A stretch of DNA of 64,000 nucleotides from Mycobacterium sp. DL592 (lineage in GTDB: Bacteria; Actinomycetota; Actinomycetes; Mycobacteriales; Mycobacteriaceae): contig NZ_CP050192.1 of assembly GCF_011694515.1 (NCBI RefSeq), forward strand, positions 1,681,399 through 1,745,398, read 5' to 3'. Positions 1 to 9,489 of this stretch are shown here, in pieces (the stretch's first letter is position 1; each line of letters starts with the position of its first letter). Both the position numbers and the translations under genes were made by a program. The notes under the pieces were generated by a model that worked only from the letters and a program-made list of their open reading frames with translations, was not told the DNA's origin and did not search any database.

Positions 1-492
1 GGCAACATCTCCTACGAGCCGGCCAACCACGATCTGATGGTCCGGTTGCGTCAGGCCAAGATCGACGGCATCGACGTGCCCGATCTCGAGGTGGACGACC
101 CGACCGGCGACGCCGAACTCCTGCTCCTAGGCTGGGGTTCGTCGTTCGGACCGATCGGCGAGGCCTGCCGCCGAGCCCGCCGCCGCGGCATCAAGGTGGC
201 CCACGCCCAGCTGCGTCACCTCAACCCGTTCCCGGCCAACCTCGGTGAGGTGCTGGCGCGCTACCCGAAGGTCGTCGTGCCGGAGATGAACCTCGGCCAG
301 TTGGCGCTGCTGCTGCGCGGCAAGTACCTGGTCGACATCCAGTCGGTGACCAAGGTGCAGGGCATGGCATTCCTCGCCGACGAGGTCGAGGGCATCATCG
401 ATGGAGCCCTGAACGGCACGCTCAGGGAGACCGAAAGCGACAAGGCGAAGTTCGCCAGGCTGGCGGCAGCTACCGCGGGAGTGAACGCATGA
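1..492 (+). CDS. korA: 2-oxoglutarate:ferredoxin oxidoreductase subunit alpha (C-terminal part)
   Basis: The open frame is already running at base 1, so only the last 163 residues are present. They correspond to the C-terminal part of the alpha (KorA) subunit, including the segment LLLLGWGSSFGPIGEA followed by the NPFP loop usual in the pyruvate/2-oxoglutarate oxidoreductase C-terminal domain. KorA works with KorB to convert 2-oxoglutarate and CoA to succinyl-CoA, reducing ferredoxin in the cytoplasm. Its stop overlaps the start of korB by ATGA, so the two subunits are translationally coupled. The order korA-korB-mobA matches Rv2455c-Rv2453c of M. tuberculosis. Confidence 0.93.
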   Translation, partial: GNISYEPANHDLMVRLRQAKIDGIDVPDLEVDDPTGDAELLLLGWGSSFGPIGEACRRARRRGIKVAHAQLRHLNPFPANLGEVLARYPKVVVPEMNLGQLALLLRGKYLVDIQSVTKVQGMAFLADEVEGIIDGALNGTLRETESDKAKFARLAAATAGVNA

Positions 493-1562
493 CCGATCTG
501 ATCGGAACCGACCTTCTGGCACCGGCGTCGAAGACGGCGGGGGTGCCCACCACCGACGCGCCGCAGAAGGCCAAGGACTTCACCACCGACCAGGAGGTGC
601 GGTGGTGCCCGGGGTGCGGTGACTACGTCATCCTCAACACCATCCGCAACTTCCTGCCCGAGCTCGGGTTGCGCCGGGAGAACATCGCGTTCGTCAGCGG
701 CATCGGCTGCTCGAGCCGGTTCCCGTACTACCTGGAGAGCTACGGCTTCCACTCGATCCACGGGCGTGCCCCGACCGTTGCGACCGGCCTGGCGCTGGCG
801 CGCCCCGATCTGTCGGTCTGGGTCGTCACCGGTGACGGCGACGCGCTGTCCATCGGCGGCAACCACCTGATCCACGCGTTGCGCCGCAACGTCAACATCA
901 CGATCCTGCTGTTCAACAACCGGATCTACGGGCTGACCAAGGGGCAGTACTCGCCGACCTCGGAGGTTGGCAAGGTCACGAAGTCCACCCCGATGGGCTC
1001 GCTGGACTACCCGTTCAACCCGGTGTCGCTGGCGCTGGGCGCCGAGGCGACGTTCGTCGGGCGGGCGCTGGACTCCGACCGTGCGGGCCTGTCCGAAGTG
1101 CTGCGCGCCGCCGCCGAGCACCGGGGTGCTGCACTCGTCGAGATCCTGCAGGACTGCCCGATCTTCAACGACGGCTCCTTCGACGTGCTGCGCAAGGAAG
1201 GCGCCGAGGAGCGGGTCATCAACGTCCGCCAGGGTGAGCCGGTGACATTCGGCGCCAACGGTGAGTACTGCGTGGTCAAGACCGGGTTCGGCCTGGATGT
1301 CGCCAAGACCGCCGACGTGTCCGCCAGTGACATCGTGGTCCACGACGCCCAGATCGACGACCCGGCCTACGCCTTCGCCCTTTCCCGGCTGTCCGACCAG
1401 AACCTCGAGCACACCGTGATGGGCATCTTCCGGCAGGTCAGCCGGCCCGCCTACGACGACGCGGCCCGTGACCAGGTCCTTTCCGCCCGTGAGGCCACCC
1501 CGCACGACCGCCATGCACTGCAGTCACTGCTGCGTGGGCGTGATACCTGGACCGTGGACTAG
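489..1562 (+). CDS. korB: 2-oxoglutarate:ferredoxin oxidoreductase subunit beta
   Basis: This 357-residue protein is the thiamine-diphosphate-binding beta subunit of the 2-oxoglutarate:ferredoxin oxidoreductase. Visible marks are WCPGCGDY near residues 38-45 (cysteines typical of the family) and the TPP motif beginning GDGDALSIGGNH around residue 117 and ending in LFNNRIYGLT. It forms the oxygen-tolerant alternative to 2-oxoglutarate dehydrogenase known in mycobacteria. The ATG at 489 overlaps the korA stop by four bases. The C-terminal extension of about 60 residues after the catalytic domain is usual for actinobacterial KorB. Confidence 0.95.
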   Translation: MTDLIGTDLLAPASKTAGVPTTDAPQKAKDFTTDQEVRWCPGCGDYVILNTIRNFLPELGLRRENIAFVSGIGCSSRFPYYLESYGFHSIHGRAPTVATGLALARPDLSVWVVTGDGDALSIGGNHLIHALRRNVNITILLFNNRIYGLTKGQYSPTSEVGKVTKSTPMGSLDYPFNPVSLALGAEATFVGRALDSDRAGLSEVLRAAAEHRGAALVEILQDCPIFNDGSFDVLRKEGAEERVINVRQGEPVTFGANGEYCVVKTGFGLDVAKTADVSASDIVVHDAQIDDPAYAFALSRLSDQNLEHTVMGIFRQVSRPAYDDAARDQVLSAREATPHDRHALQSLLRGRDTWTVD

Positions 1563-1574
1563 TCGGGATACGCC

Positions 1575-2153
1575 ATGGGCGCTGACGCTCCGCTGGCCGC
1601 CGTAGTACTGGCGGGCGGTGCGTCGCGCCGCATGGGCCGCGACAAGGCCACCCTGCCGCACCCCAGCGCGGCGACCACCATGGTCGAGCACACCGTCGAG
1701 GTTCTCAGCGCCCGGTGTGCCCCGGTATTCGTGATCGCCGCACCCGGTCAAGCCCTTCCTGCCTTGCCTGCTGAGGTACTGCGTGACGAGGTCCGCGGGG
1801 TCGGTCCGCTGCTGGCCACCGGCCGGGGCCTGCGTGCTGCCGCCGACGCCGGGTTGGAGCGGGCCTTCGTCAGCGCCGTCGACATGCCTTTTCTGTCTGT
1901 CGAAGTCATCGACGCCCTGGCCGACTACGAGGGCGTCGACGTCGTGCTGCCCTGGGACGGCAGGGACCACTACCTCGCCGGCATCTACCGCACCGGGTTG
2001 GCCGATCACATCGACGCCCTGGTCACCGCCGGCGAGCGCAGCATGCGTGCACTGGCCGAAACCGTTGTGACTCAGCGCGTGGTGGTCCCCTTCGAGCACC
2101 AGCTGGCAAACATCAATTCGCCCGCCGACATGGCGCAGCAACCGTCGAAATAA
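1575..2153 (+). CDS. mobA: Molybdenum cofactor guanylyltransferase
   Basis: A 192-residue nucleotidyltransferase. The N-terminal signature [16 protein letters not shown] (residues about 13-28) is the MobA GTP/Mg-binding loop, and SAVDMPFL holds the conserved metal-binding Asp. MobA transfers GMP from GTP to molybdopterin to give the guanine dinucleotide cofactor of DMSO-reductase-family enzymes. It starts 12 bases after korB and probably shares its transcript. The length is normal for the family. A long gene-poor region follows. Confidence 0.9.
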   Translation: MGADAPLAAVVLAGGASRRMGRDKATLPHPSAATTMVEHTVEVLSARCAPVFVIAAPGQALPALPAEVLRDEVRGVGPLLATGRGLRAAADAGLERAFVSAVDMPFLSVEVIDALADYEGVDVVLPWDGRDHYLAGIYRTGLADHIDALVTAGERSMRALAETVVTQRVVVPFEHQLANINSPADMAQQPSK

Positions 2154-2823
2154 ACCGACCAATAGTCGTTATAGGCCGGCCAATAACAAATCGGTAATCT
2201 CCTGGCTACTGTTATCTGCGCTGCCGTCCCTGTGAGGGGCCGCAAAACTGGTGCGCCAGAACGCTTTTCGGCGTTCCGCGGGGAATCGCCCAGCGCTGGC
2301 AGACGGCATTTAACCCAAACAGCCCCCGGGGTTCACCGACCGTGACCGAGACGCTGCGCGCCGGTGATCGAGGGCGACCGTAACCCGCCACCGCGCGCCG
2401 CAGGGCTTACCGGGGCCGCTCCGGCGCCCCGGTGGCGTACCCGTGAAAGCCTATGGTCAAGGGGGTATCCGGTGTGGTAAACGGGGATCACCGACCCAGG
2501 CGCCGATCGCCTGCGACGCCGTGGCGATACCGGTATTGAGCTCGAAAAGCACTGTCGCGCAGTAGATTACATGTCGCAAACCGGCGCGGACGACCTATCG
2601 CCGCGCAGCTAACCAGGTGGCCGACCGGGACGGCCTGTTTCAGTCGACCTGGGGTGCGGGTGGCCGAAAAGCTGTTATTCATCGGCGCCGGAACGCCTCG
2701 CGTTATCAAAATTCGTGTGACCCACGCCACAAAAAGTGCGTGATTAACGTCACTTAATTGTCCGGCGCGTCAACATTCGCCCAGTGGAGTAAACACGCGG
2801 CTGACCTGCACAGACAACTCTCA
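2154..2823. other. Gene-poor region with several GC-rich hairpins
   Basis: No convincing protein gene was found between mobA and the rpf leader. Visible hairpins: a short stem at 2228-2238, a 6-bp stem 2259-2264/2271-2276 with loop TTTTCG, a perfect 10-bp palindrome at 2290-2299, and an 8-bp stem ACCGGGGC (2409-2416)/GCCCCGGT (2426-2433) with a 9-base loop. None is followed by a clear T tract. The region is more AT-rich than its neighbours in patches. M. tuberculosis has small hypothetical genes (Rv2452c, Rv2451) at this place; I could not find a supported equivalent. Confidence 0.5.
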
Positions 2824-3140
2824 GGTTCGTACCGTGATTGTGTTGTTATCAAACCGAGATAAGCGTGTCGCTGGCGTGACTTCGTTCTAGCTGGTCCGTA
2901 CGGTCCTAGTCGTTCCCCACCGGGAGCAAACAACTCCAGATGTACGAACCCTGCGTGTGAGTGGGGCCGGGGAGGTTTACAGGACCTCCTGCTGTCGCCG
3001 GTGACCTAACCCGGCGGGACCGGCCGGCCGCCACTGTCGTGCCCGACCGAGACGGCGCGATCCGAGGACACCTTGCTGGCAAGCCAGCGATGCCCTGCCT
3101 GACGGCGGGCGATCTCCCCGGCGGACGCGCGGCGAAAGGA
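2824..3140 (+). promoter_or_regulatory. Structured 5' leader of the first rpf gene
   Basis: Several perfect stems lie just before the rpf start. A 9-bp long-range pair GGTTCGTAC (2824-2832)/GTACGAACC (2942-2950) encloses about 110 bases. It is followed by stems 2971-2976/2984-2989 (GGAGGT/ACCTCC), 2996-3001/3011-3016 (CGCCGG/CCGGCG, loop TGACCTAAC) and 3075-3080/3083-3088 (GCTGGC/GCCAGC). The ribosome binding site GAAAGGA is at 3134-3140. Some mycobacterial and Streptomyces rpf genes carry c-di-AMP (ydaO) riboswitches in their leaders. The conserved ydaO core is not clear here, so only a structured leader is claimed. Confidence 0.45.
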
Positions 3141-3143
3141 TAG

Positions 3144-3485
<342 letters not shown>

Positions 3486-3490
3486 TCTAG

Positions 3491-4180
<690 letters not shown>

Positions 4181-4188
4181 TATCCCGC

Positions 4189-4228
4189 CAACGACGCCCA
4201 GCCGGTTCACACCGACTGGGCGTCGTTG
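4189..4228. terminator. Bidirectional hairpin terminator between convergent genes
   Basis: A 13-bp perfect stem CAACGACGCCCAG (4189-4201)/CTGGGCGTCGTTG (4216-4228) is extended inward by CGGT/ACCG around loop TCAC. It begins 8 bases after the second rpf stop and overlaps the last codons of the minus-strand monooxygenase gene, so it can end transcription from both sides. Confidence 0.8.
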
Positions 4229-5373
4229 CGTGTGGGCAGCACAAACGCCGACCGCCCGGCGATGGAAGCGAGATGGCGGGTCACCAGGAGCTCCGGCAGC
4301 AGCACTGTGGCACGGCTGAGTGCGCCGCTCAGCGCCGCGGGCCGCAGATTCATGATGCGGCCGATCGTGCGTGACTCGCGCACCAGGGCGGCCACCCGTC
4401 GACGCCGAAACGCCGCGTAGGACGCGAACGCGCTCGGAAGATCCGGCAGCAGGCCGGTGAAGGCACCGAGTACTGCGGCGTCCTCGAGAGCCTGACAGCC
4501 ACCTTGTCCGAGGTGCGGGCGCATCGGGTGGGCGGCGTCGCCGACGAGCGCGACGGGGCCGGACGTCCAGCACCGGGCGGGGCTGCGGTCGTAGAGGTCG
4601 TTGCGCAGCACCTCCGCCGGGTCGGTCGCAGCCAGCATCCGGGGAATCGGGTCAGCCCAGGACGCCAGCTTCGAGCGCAGGTACGCCAGTTCGCCCTGCG
4701 CGGCCGCGGCACCCTCGGCCACCCGTTCGGTGACGAACCAATAGGTGCGATCCGCACCCATCGGGACGTGGCCGACCTCGGTGCCGGATCCCATCGTCTC
4801 GCCGGCCAATTCCGCGGGGATCGCCATCGCGGCGACGCCACGCCACGCGGTGTAGCCGGCATAGCGGTGCGCCAAGGGTCCGTTGAGATAGCCGGCGACC
4901 ACCGAACCGGTCCCGTCCGCGCCGACGACGGCGTCCACCTCCAGTTCTGAGGAATCCGAGAGGTCCAGACGGACCCGTCCCGCAGACACCGTCAGCCCGC
5001 GCACCGCGGTCCCCGCGACGACGGTCTGCGGCGCCAGGACGCCGGACAGAACGTCGCGCAATGCCACCCGCTGCAGGACCACGAGGGGCTCGCCGAGCGC
5101 GGTGACGATGCGCTCACCGGCCGGCCGGCGCAGCCAGCTGCCGTCCTTCCACCGGATGGCGCCGGCGGGGACCCGGCCGCCCGCGCCGCGAACCTGATCG
5201 CCGAGCCCCAGCACGTCCAGCGCGGCCAAGGCGTTCGGCCAGATGCTGATGCCGGCTCCGGAACTGGTATCGGTCCGTTCTTCGATCACTGTGACGGAAT
5301 GACCCTGCCGCTGTAGCGCGACGGCGGTGGCCAGTCCGGCGATACCCGCCCCGACGACGGCGATGTCGGCCAT
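4207..5373 (-). CDS. FAD-dependent monooxygenase (UbiH/PHBH type)
   Basis: A 388-residue group A flavoprotein monooxygenase. The dinucleotide-binding motif VVGAGIAGLATAVAL lies at residues 5-19, and the second FAD motif GDAAHPMRPHLGQGGCQAL is near residue 280. Enzymes of this family hydroxylate aromatic or polycyclic substrates with NAD(P)H and O2; the substrate cannot be read from the sequence. The start is placed at ATG 5373 because the flavin motif follows at once; the open frame upstream is arginine-rich and unlike a protein start. It is divergent from the S9 peptidase with 38 bases between them. It has no counterpart at this place in M. tuberculosis. Confidence 0.85.
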   Translation of the reverse strand: MADIAVVGAGIAGLATAVALQRQGHSVTVIEERTDTSSGAGISIWPNALAALDVLGLGDQVRGAGGRVPAGAIRWKDGSWLRRPAGERIVTALGEPLVVLQRVALRDVLSGVLAPQTVVAGTAVRGLTVSAGRVRLDLSDSSELEVDAVVGADGTGSVVAGYLNGPLAHRYAGYTAWRGVAAMAIPAELAGETMGSGTEVGHVPMGADRTYWFVTERVAEGAAAAQGELAYLRSKLASWADPIPRMLAATDPAEVLRNDLYDRSPARCWTSGPVALVGDAAHPMRPHLGQGGCQALEDAAVLGAFTGLLPDLPSAFASYAAFRRRRVAALVRESRTIGRIMNLRPAALSGALSRATVLLPELLVTRHLASIAGRSAFVLPTRNDAQSV

Positions 5374-5411
5374 GGAGCCGACCCTAGCCCCGGCTGTGCT
5401 ACGAACGGGAC

Positions 5412-7427
5412 ATGACCTCAGGGCCGTTCGACGACCTCGACACCTACATCGCGCTACCCCGGGTGTCCGGGCTGGCGGTCGCACCCGACGGATCCCGCGT
5501 CGTGACGACCGTCGCCGAACTCAATGCCAAGAAGACCGAGTACGTCAGCGCGGTGTGGGAACTCGACCCCGAAGGAGTCCACCCGGCACGGCGGCTGACC
5601 CACGGACTCAACGGCGAATCGGCGCCCGCGTTCACCGCCGAGGGCGATCTGGTGTTCACCGCGGTCCGCCCGACCGAGGACGACGACAAACCCCCTGCCG
5701 CGCTGTGGCGGCTGGCGGCTGCCGGCGGGGAATCGACCCGGATCGCCGAACTGCCGGGTGGCGTCACGGCGGTGCGGACCGCGTCGGCAGCCCCGGTGAT
5801 CGTCGCCTCCGGTGCACTGCTTCCTTCGGCCTCCTCGGTCGACGAGGACCGGCGGTTGCGCGCCTTGCGTAAGGACAACAAGGTCACCGCGATTCTGCAC
5901 ACGGGTTATCCGGTGCGGCATTGGGATTCTGATCTCGGCCCGGACCAGAGACACCTCTTCGTCGTCGGCCCCGGCGGCGCCCTGGCTGACGTGACCGCCG
6001 GCCCGGGCGCCGCGCTCGGCGGTGAGCCGGATGTCGTAGTCAGCCCCGACGGCAGCTTCGCCGTCGCGACCTGGCGGGTGCCCGCACCGGGCGCCGCGCT
6101 GCGCTCGATCCTGATGCGAATCGATCTGCACACCGGTGAGCGCACGGTGATCGCCGACGACCCCGGCGCCGACCTTGAGAATCCTGCGATCTCCCCGGAC
6201 GGCACCACGCTGGCGTTCACCAGGGAGACCGTGTCGACTCCGCAGCGCGCACCACGAATCACCCTGTGCCACAAGCGGTTGGACTCAGATGCCTGGACTG
6301 AGTTCGCCACCGGATGGGACCGCTGGCCGGCCTCGGTCACCTGGACGCGCGACGGCTCGGCCCTTCTGGTCACCGCCGACCACCACGGCAGGTGCCCGAT
6401 CTTCGAAGTGAGCCTCGACGGGAAAGTCCGGCGGCGCACCGACGACGACTTCAGCTACACCAACGTCGTCGCGGCGCCGGGCGGCGTCATCTACGCCCTG
6501 CGCACCTCCTATGCCGCACCGCCGCACCCGGTGCGCATCGATGACGCGGTGACGGCGCTGCCGTGCGTCGACCGTCCCGAACTACCCGGCGAACTCACCG
6601 AGGTCACGGCGAGGACCGCCGACGGTGTCGAGGTGCGGTCGTGGCTGGTGTTACCCGCACCGGCGGGCAGGAGCGAAGCGACTCGGGGAAATCTTGCGGG
6701 CGGTCCCGCGCCGCTGCTGCTGTGGATCCACGGCGGTCCGCTGAACAGCTGGAACGTCTGGTCATGGCGGTGGAACCCGTGGCTGCTGGCCGCCCGCGGG
6801 TACGCGGTGCTGCTGCCCGACCCGGCGCTGTCCACCGGCTACGGCCAGGAGTTCATTCAGCGCGGCTGGGGCGAGTGGGGCGGTGCGCCTTACGAGGACC
6901 TGATGGCCGCCGTCGACGCCGCCTGCGCCGACCCGCGGATCGACGCGCAGCGCACCGCGGCGATGGGCGGGTCGTTCGGCGGATACATGGCCAACTGGGT
7001 GGCCGGTCACACCGACCGGTTCCGCGCCATCGTGACCCATGCCAGCCTGTGGGCGCTCGATCAGTTCGGGCCCACCACCGACGGTGCGTACTACTGGGCG
7101 CGCGAGATGACACCGGCTATGGCACAAGCGAATTCGCCGCACCGGTTCGTGGGGAACATCAGCACACCGATGCTGGTGATCCATGGCGACAAGGACTATC
7201 GCGTCCCCATCGGCGAGGCTCTGCGGCTGTGGTACGAGCTGCTGACCGAGTCGCGCCTGCCCGCCGCCGACGACGGCACCTCGCCGCACCGGTTCCTGTA
7301 CTTCCCGAGCGAGAACCACTGGGTGCTCGCACCCCAGCACGCCAAGCTCTGGTACCAGGTGGTCACCGCGTTCCTCGCCGAGCACGTGCTGGGGGAGACC
7401 GCCGAGTTCCCCGCAGCGTTGGGGTAG
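5412..7427 (+). CDS. S9 family peptidase (acylaminoacyl-peptidase/prolyl oligopeptidase type)
   Basis: A 671-residue serine peptidase with an N-terminal beta-propeller (about residues 20-390) and a C-terminal alpha/beta-hydrolase domain. The catalytic triad is visible: Ser521 in GGSFGGY, Asp595 in HGDKDYRVP and His636 in ENHW. The oxyanion HGGP motif is near residue 440. It probably trims oligopeptides in the cytoplasm; no signal peptide is seen. A glycine-rich loop just before the hydrolase domain (bases 6662-6689) matches, in reverse orientation, the tandem repeat at the start of octT and looks like an inserted dispersed element that kept the frame. Confidence 0.9.
   Translation: MTSGPFDDLDTYIALPRVSGLAVAPDGSRVVTTVAELNAKKTEYVSAVWELDPEGVHPARRLTHGLNGESAPAFTAEGDLVFTAVRPTEDDDKPPAALWRLAAAGGESTRIAELPGGVTAVRTASAAPVIVASGALLPSASSVDEDRRLRALRKDNKVTAILHTGYPVRHWDSDLGPDQRHLFVVGPGGALADVTAGPGAALGGEPDVVVSPDGSFAVATWRVPAPGAALRSILMRIDLHTGERTVIADDPGADLENPAISPDGTTLAFTRETVSTPQRAPRITLCHKRLDSDAWTEFATGWDRWPASVTWTRDGSALLVTADHHGRCPIFEVSLDGKVRRRTDDDFSYTNVVAAPGGVIYALRTSYAAPPHPVRIDDAVTALPCVDRPELPGELTEVTARTADGVEVRSWLVLPAPAGRSEATRGNLAGGPAPLLLWIHGGPLNSWNVWSWRWNPWLLAARGYAVLLPDPALSTGYGQEFIQRGWGEWGGAPYEDLMAAVDAACADPRIDAQRTAAMGGSFGGYMANWVAGHTDRFRAIVTHASLWALDQFGPTTDGAYYWAREMTPAMAQANSPHRFVGNISTPMLVIHGDKDYRVPIGEALRLWYELLTESRLPAADDGTSPHRFLYFPSENHWVLAPQHAKLWYQVVTAFLAEHVLGETAEFPAALG
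6662..6689 (-). repeat. Diverged copy of a short dispersed GC-rich element inside a gene
   Basis: These 28 bases are the reverse complement of bases 35111-35138 in octT, with 26 of 28 positions identical. Here they encode a loop in the S9 peptidase between the propeller and the hydrolase domain. The match across two unrelated genes in opposite orientation suggests a short mobile or recombining element. Confidence 0.6.
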
Positions 7428-7438
7428 CCGCGTCCCGG

Positions 7439-7444
7439 TAAGTT
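7439..7444 (+). promoter_or_regulatory. -10 element for a leaderless transcript
   Basis: TAAGTT fits the mycobacterial TANNNT -10 pattern and lies 7 bases before the ATG at 7452. No Shine-Dalgarno sequence is present, which suits a leaderless mRNA. Confidence 0.4.
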
Positions 7445-7451
7445 GGCGAAC

Positions 7452-8708
7452 ATGACCGCAGAGCAGCGTGAATTCGACATCGTTCTGTACGGGGCCACCG
7501 GCTTCGTCGGCAAGCTGACCGCCGAGTACCTGGCCCAAGCAGGCGGCGCAGCCCGCATCGCGCTGGCCGGCCGCTCACCCGAACGGCTGCTGGCCATCCG
7601 GGACACCCTCGGTGACGCCGCGCAATCCTGGCCCATCATCACCGCCGACGCGTCCTCGCCGTCGTCGCTGAACGACATGGCCGCCCGCACCCGCGTGGTG
7701 GTCACCACCGTCGGCCCCTACAGCCGCTACGGGCTGCCACTGGTGGCGGCGTGCGCGGCCGCGGGCACCGACTACGCCGACCTCACCGGCGAGGCCATGT
7801 TCGTCCGGCAGAGCATCGACGATTACCACAAGGAAGCCGTCGACACCGGGGCGCGCATCGTGCACGCGTGCGGATTCGATTCGATCCCTTCGGATATGAG
7901 CGTCTTCGCGCTCTATCGCCGGGCGCAGCAGGACGGCACGGGTGAACTCGGCGACACGAACTTCGTGCTGCGCGGATTCTCCGGCGGCGTCTCGGGCGGC
8001 ACGGTGGCCTCGATGATCGAAGTGTTTCGGGCGTCGTCCAACGACCCCAACACCCGCCGGCTCTTCGAGGATCCCTACACACTGAGCCAGGACCGGGCCG
8101 CTGAACCCGAGCTCGGTCCCCAACCCGACCTGCCGTGGCGGCGGGGCCGCGATATCGCCCCGGAGCTGGCGGGCACCTGGACCACCGGTTTCGTCATGGC
8201 GCTCTACAACACGCGAATCGTGCGGCGCAGCAACGCATTGCTGGACTACGCCTACGGCACGAGGTTCCGCTACGCGGAGAACATGAGTGTCGGATCGTCG
8301 ATCCTGGCACCTGCGGTCTCCGCGGTTGCCACGGCAGCCAACAATGGGGTGGTGGCACTGGGCAGCCGGTTCTTCCGGCTGCTGCCGCGCCGCCTGGTCG
8401 AGCGCATCGCCCCCAAGCCGGGCACCGGGCCCAGCGACGAAGCCCGTGAGAAAGGCTACTACCGCGCCGAGACCTACACCGCCACCACTGGCGGCGCACG
8501 TTACGTCGCCACCATCGCCCAGCAAGGCGACCCCGGCTACAAGGCGACGTCGGTGATGCTCGGCGAATGCGGCCTGGCCCTGGCGTTCGACCGCGACAAG
8601 CTCTCCGATTTGCGCGGTGTGCTGACCCCCGCGGCGGCGATGGGTGACGCACTGCTGGCCCGATTCCCGGCGGCCGGTATCACCTTGGAGACGGCCCGCC
8701 TCAACTGA
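7452..8708 (+). CDS. Trans-acting enoyl reductase family protein
   Basis: A 418-residue protein of the saccharopine-dehydrogenase-like/trans-acting enoyl reductase family, the counterpart of Rv2449c. The N-terminal Rossmann motif DIVLYGATGFVGKLTAEYLA (residues about 8-27) binds NADP. Its best-known relative, Rv2953, reduces double bonds for the polyketide synthases that make phthiocerol and phenolphthiocerol lipids. A hydrophobic stretch near residues 280-305 may give membrane contact. The ATG at 7452 is preferred over TTG 7443 because it matches the usual family start and a -10 element lies just upstream. The substrate of this branch is not known. Confidence 0.85.
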   Translation: MTAEQREFDIVLYGATGFVGKLTAEYLAQAGGAARIALAGRSPERLLAIRDTLGDAAQSWPIITADASSPSSLNDMAARTRVVVTTVGPYSRYGLPLVAACAAAGTDYADLTGEAMFVRQSIDDYHKEAVDTGARIVHACGFDSIPSDMSVFALYRRAQQDGTGELGDTNFVLRGFSGGVSGGTVASMIEVFRASSNDPNTRRLFEDPYTLSQDRAAEPELGPQPDLPWRRGRDIAPELAGTWTTGFVMALYNTRIVRRSNALLDYAYGTRFRYAENMSVGSSILAPAVSAVATAANNGVVALGSRFFRLLPRRLVERIAPKPGTGPSDEAREKGYYRAETYTATTGGARYVATIAQQGDPGYKATSVMLGECGLALAFDRDKLSDLRGVLTPAAAMGDALLARFPAAGITLETARLN

Positions 8709-8804
8709 TTTATTCTCTGCGCGTAATTAGTGCCGCAGGGGTTCGGCTCGACTAATGTCGGCTCCGATCTCCGCAAACATTCATCACGAAGGTGGAACCT
8801 CATC

Positions 8805-9413
8805 ATGGCCGGTCTCGAAGACCTCTTGAACCAGATCCCGGTAGCTGACATCGCCAGCAAGCTCGGTGCTGACCAGGGCGAGGTGAGCCAGGCTGTCCAG
8901 ACGCTGGTGCCCACGCTGCTCGGCAGCATCCAGCACAACGTCGTCTCCGGCGACATCGACTCCAGCAAGCTCGAATCGACGATCGCCGAGACCGCTTCCA
9001 GCGATCTGCTCGACGGCGGGGTGAACGTCGACCAGGTCGACACCAGCCAGGGCGAGGCGATCGTCTCGCGTATCTTCGGGGGCAACGACACCAACCAGGT
9101 GGCCTCGGCGCTCGCCGGAACCGGTGCCGGCGGCGGCGACCTGATCAAGAAGCTGCTGCCGATCCTGACCCCGATCATCATCGCCTACATCGGGAAGCAG
9201 TTCGCCGGTAGCCAGGCGGGCGGCGCCAGCACTCAGGCCGCAGCCTCCGGCGGTGGCCTCGGCGATCTGCTCGGCGGCATCCTCGGCGGAGCCACCGGCG
9301 GCAGCGGCGGCGGCAACAACGCGCTGGGCAGCATCCTGGGCAGCGTCCTCGGCGGCCAGCAGGGCGGTGCCATCGGCAGCATCCTCGGCGGGCTGCTCGG
9401 CGGCAAGAAGTAG
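8805..9413 (+). CDS. DUF937 domain protein with glycine-rich tail
   Basis: A 202-residue protein of the DUF937/YidB-like group. Residues 1-120 are helical and predicted soluble. A hydrophobic patch (LIKKLLPILTPIIIAYIG) is at about 108-125. The last 70 residues repeat GGLGDLLGGILGG-like units rich in Gly, Leu and Ser. The function is unknown. ATG 8805 is chosen because GAAGGTGG ends 9 bases upstream; the longer frame from 8730 lacks a ribosome binding site. A TAATGT hexamer near 8754 may be its -10 element. Confidence 0.82.
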   Translation: MAGLEDLLNQIPVADIASKLGADQGEVSQAVQTLVPTLLGSIQHNVVSGDIDSSKLESTIAETASSDLLDGGVNVDQVDTSQGEAIVSRIFGGNDTNQVASALAGTGAGGGDLIKKLLPILTPIIIAYIGKQFAGSQAGGASTQAAASGGGLGDLLGGILGGATGGSGGGNNALGSILGSVLGGQQGGAIGSILGGLLGGKK

Positions 9414-9421
9414 AGCGAACG

Positions 9422-9461
9422 GCCCGGCGGGAGGCGACGCTGTGCGCACCGCCCGTCGGGC
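9422..9461 (+). terminator. Hairpin after the DUF937 gene
   Basis: GCCCGGCGGG (9422-9431) pairs with CCCGTCGGGC (9452-9461) with one G-T pair and a 20-base loop. It lies between the DUF937 stop and the valS -10 element. Confidence 0.45.
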
Positions 9462-9477
9462 CCGGCTCGCCCGTTCC

Positions 9478-9483
9478 TAGAAT
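9478..9483 (+). promoter_or_regulatory. valS -10 element, leaderless
   Basis: TAGAAT matches the mycobacterial housekeeping -10 consensus and sits 6 bases before the valS GTG. There is no Shine-Dalgarno sequence, so valS is probably translated from a leaderless mRNA. Confidence 0.6.
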
Positions 9484-9489
9484 TGACGG

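Noticed and set aside
261..1514. Long minus-strand frame opposite korB (417 residues)
   Set aside because: It lies antisense to a clear enzyme gene; the sequence is Val/Gly/Arg-rich with no domain, as expected for the reverse frame of GC-rich coding DNA.
2488..2730. 80-residue minus-strand frame in the gap before rpf
   Set aside because: No ribosome binding site, unusual composition and no recognisable family; not enough to call a gene.
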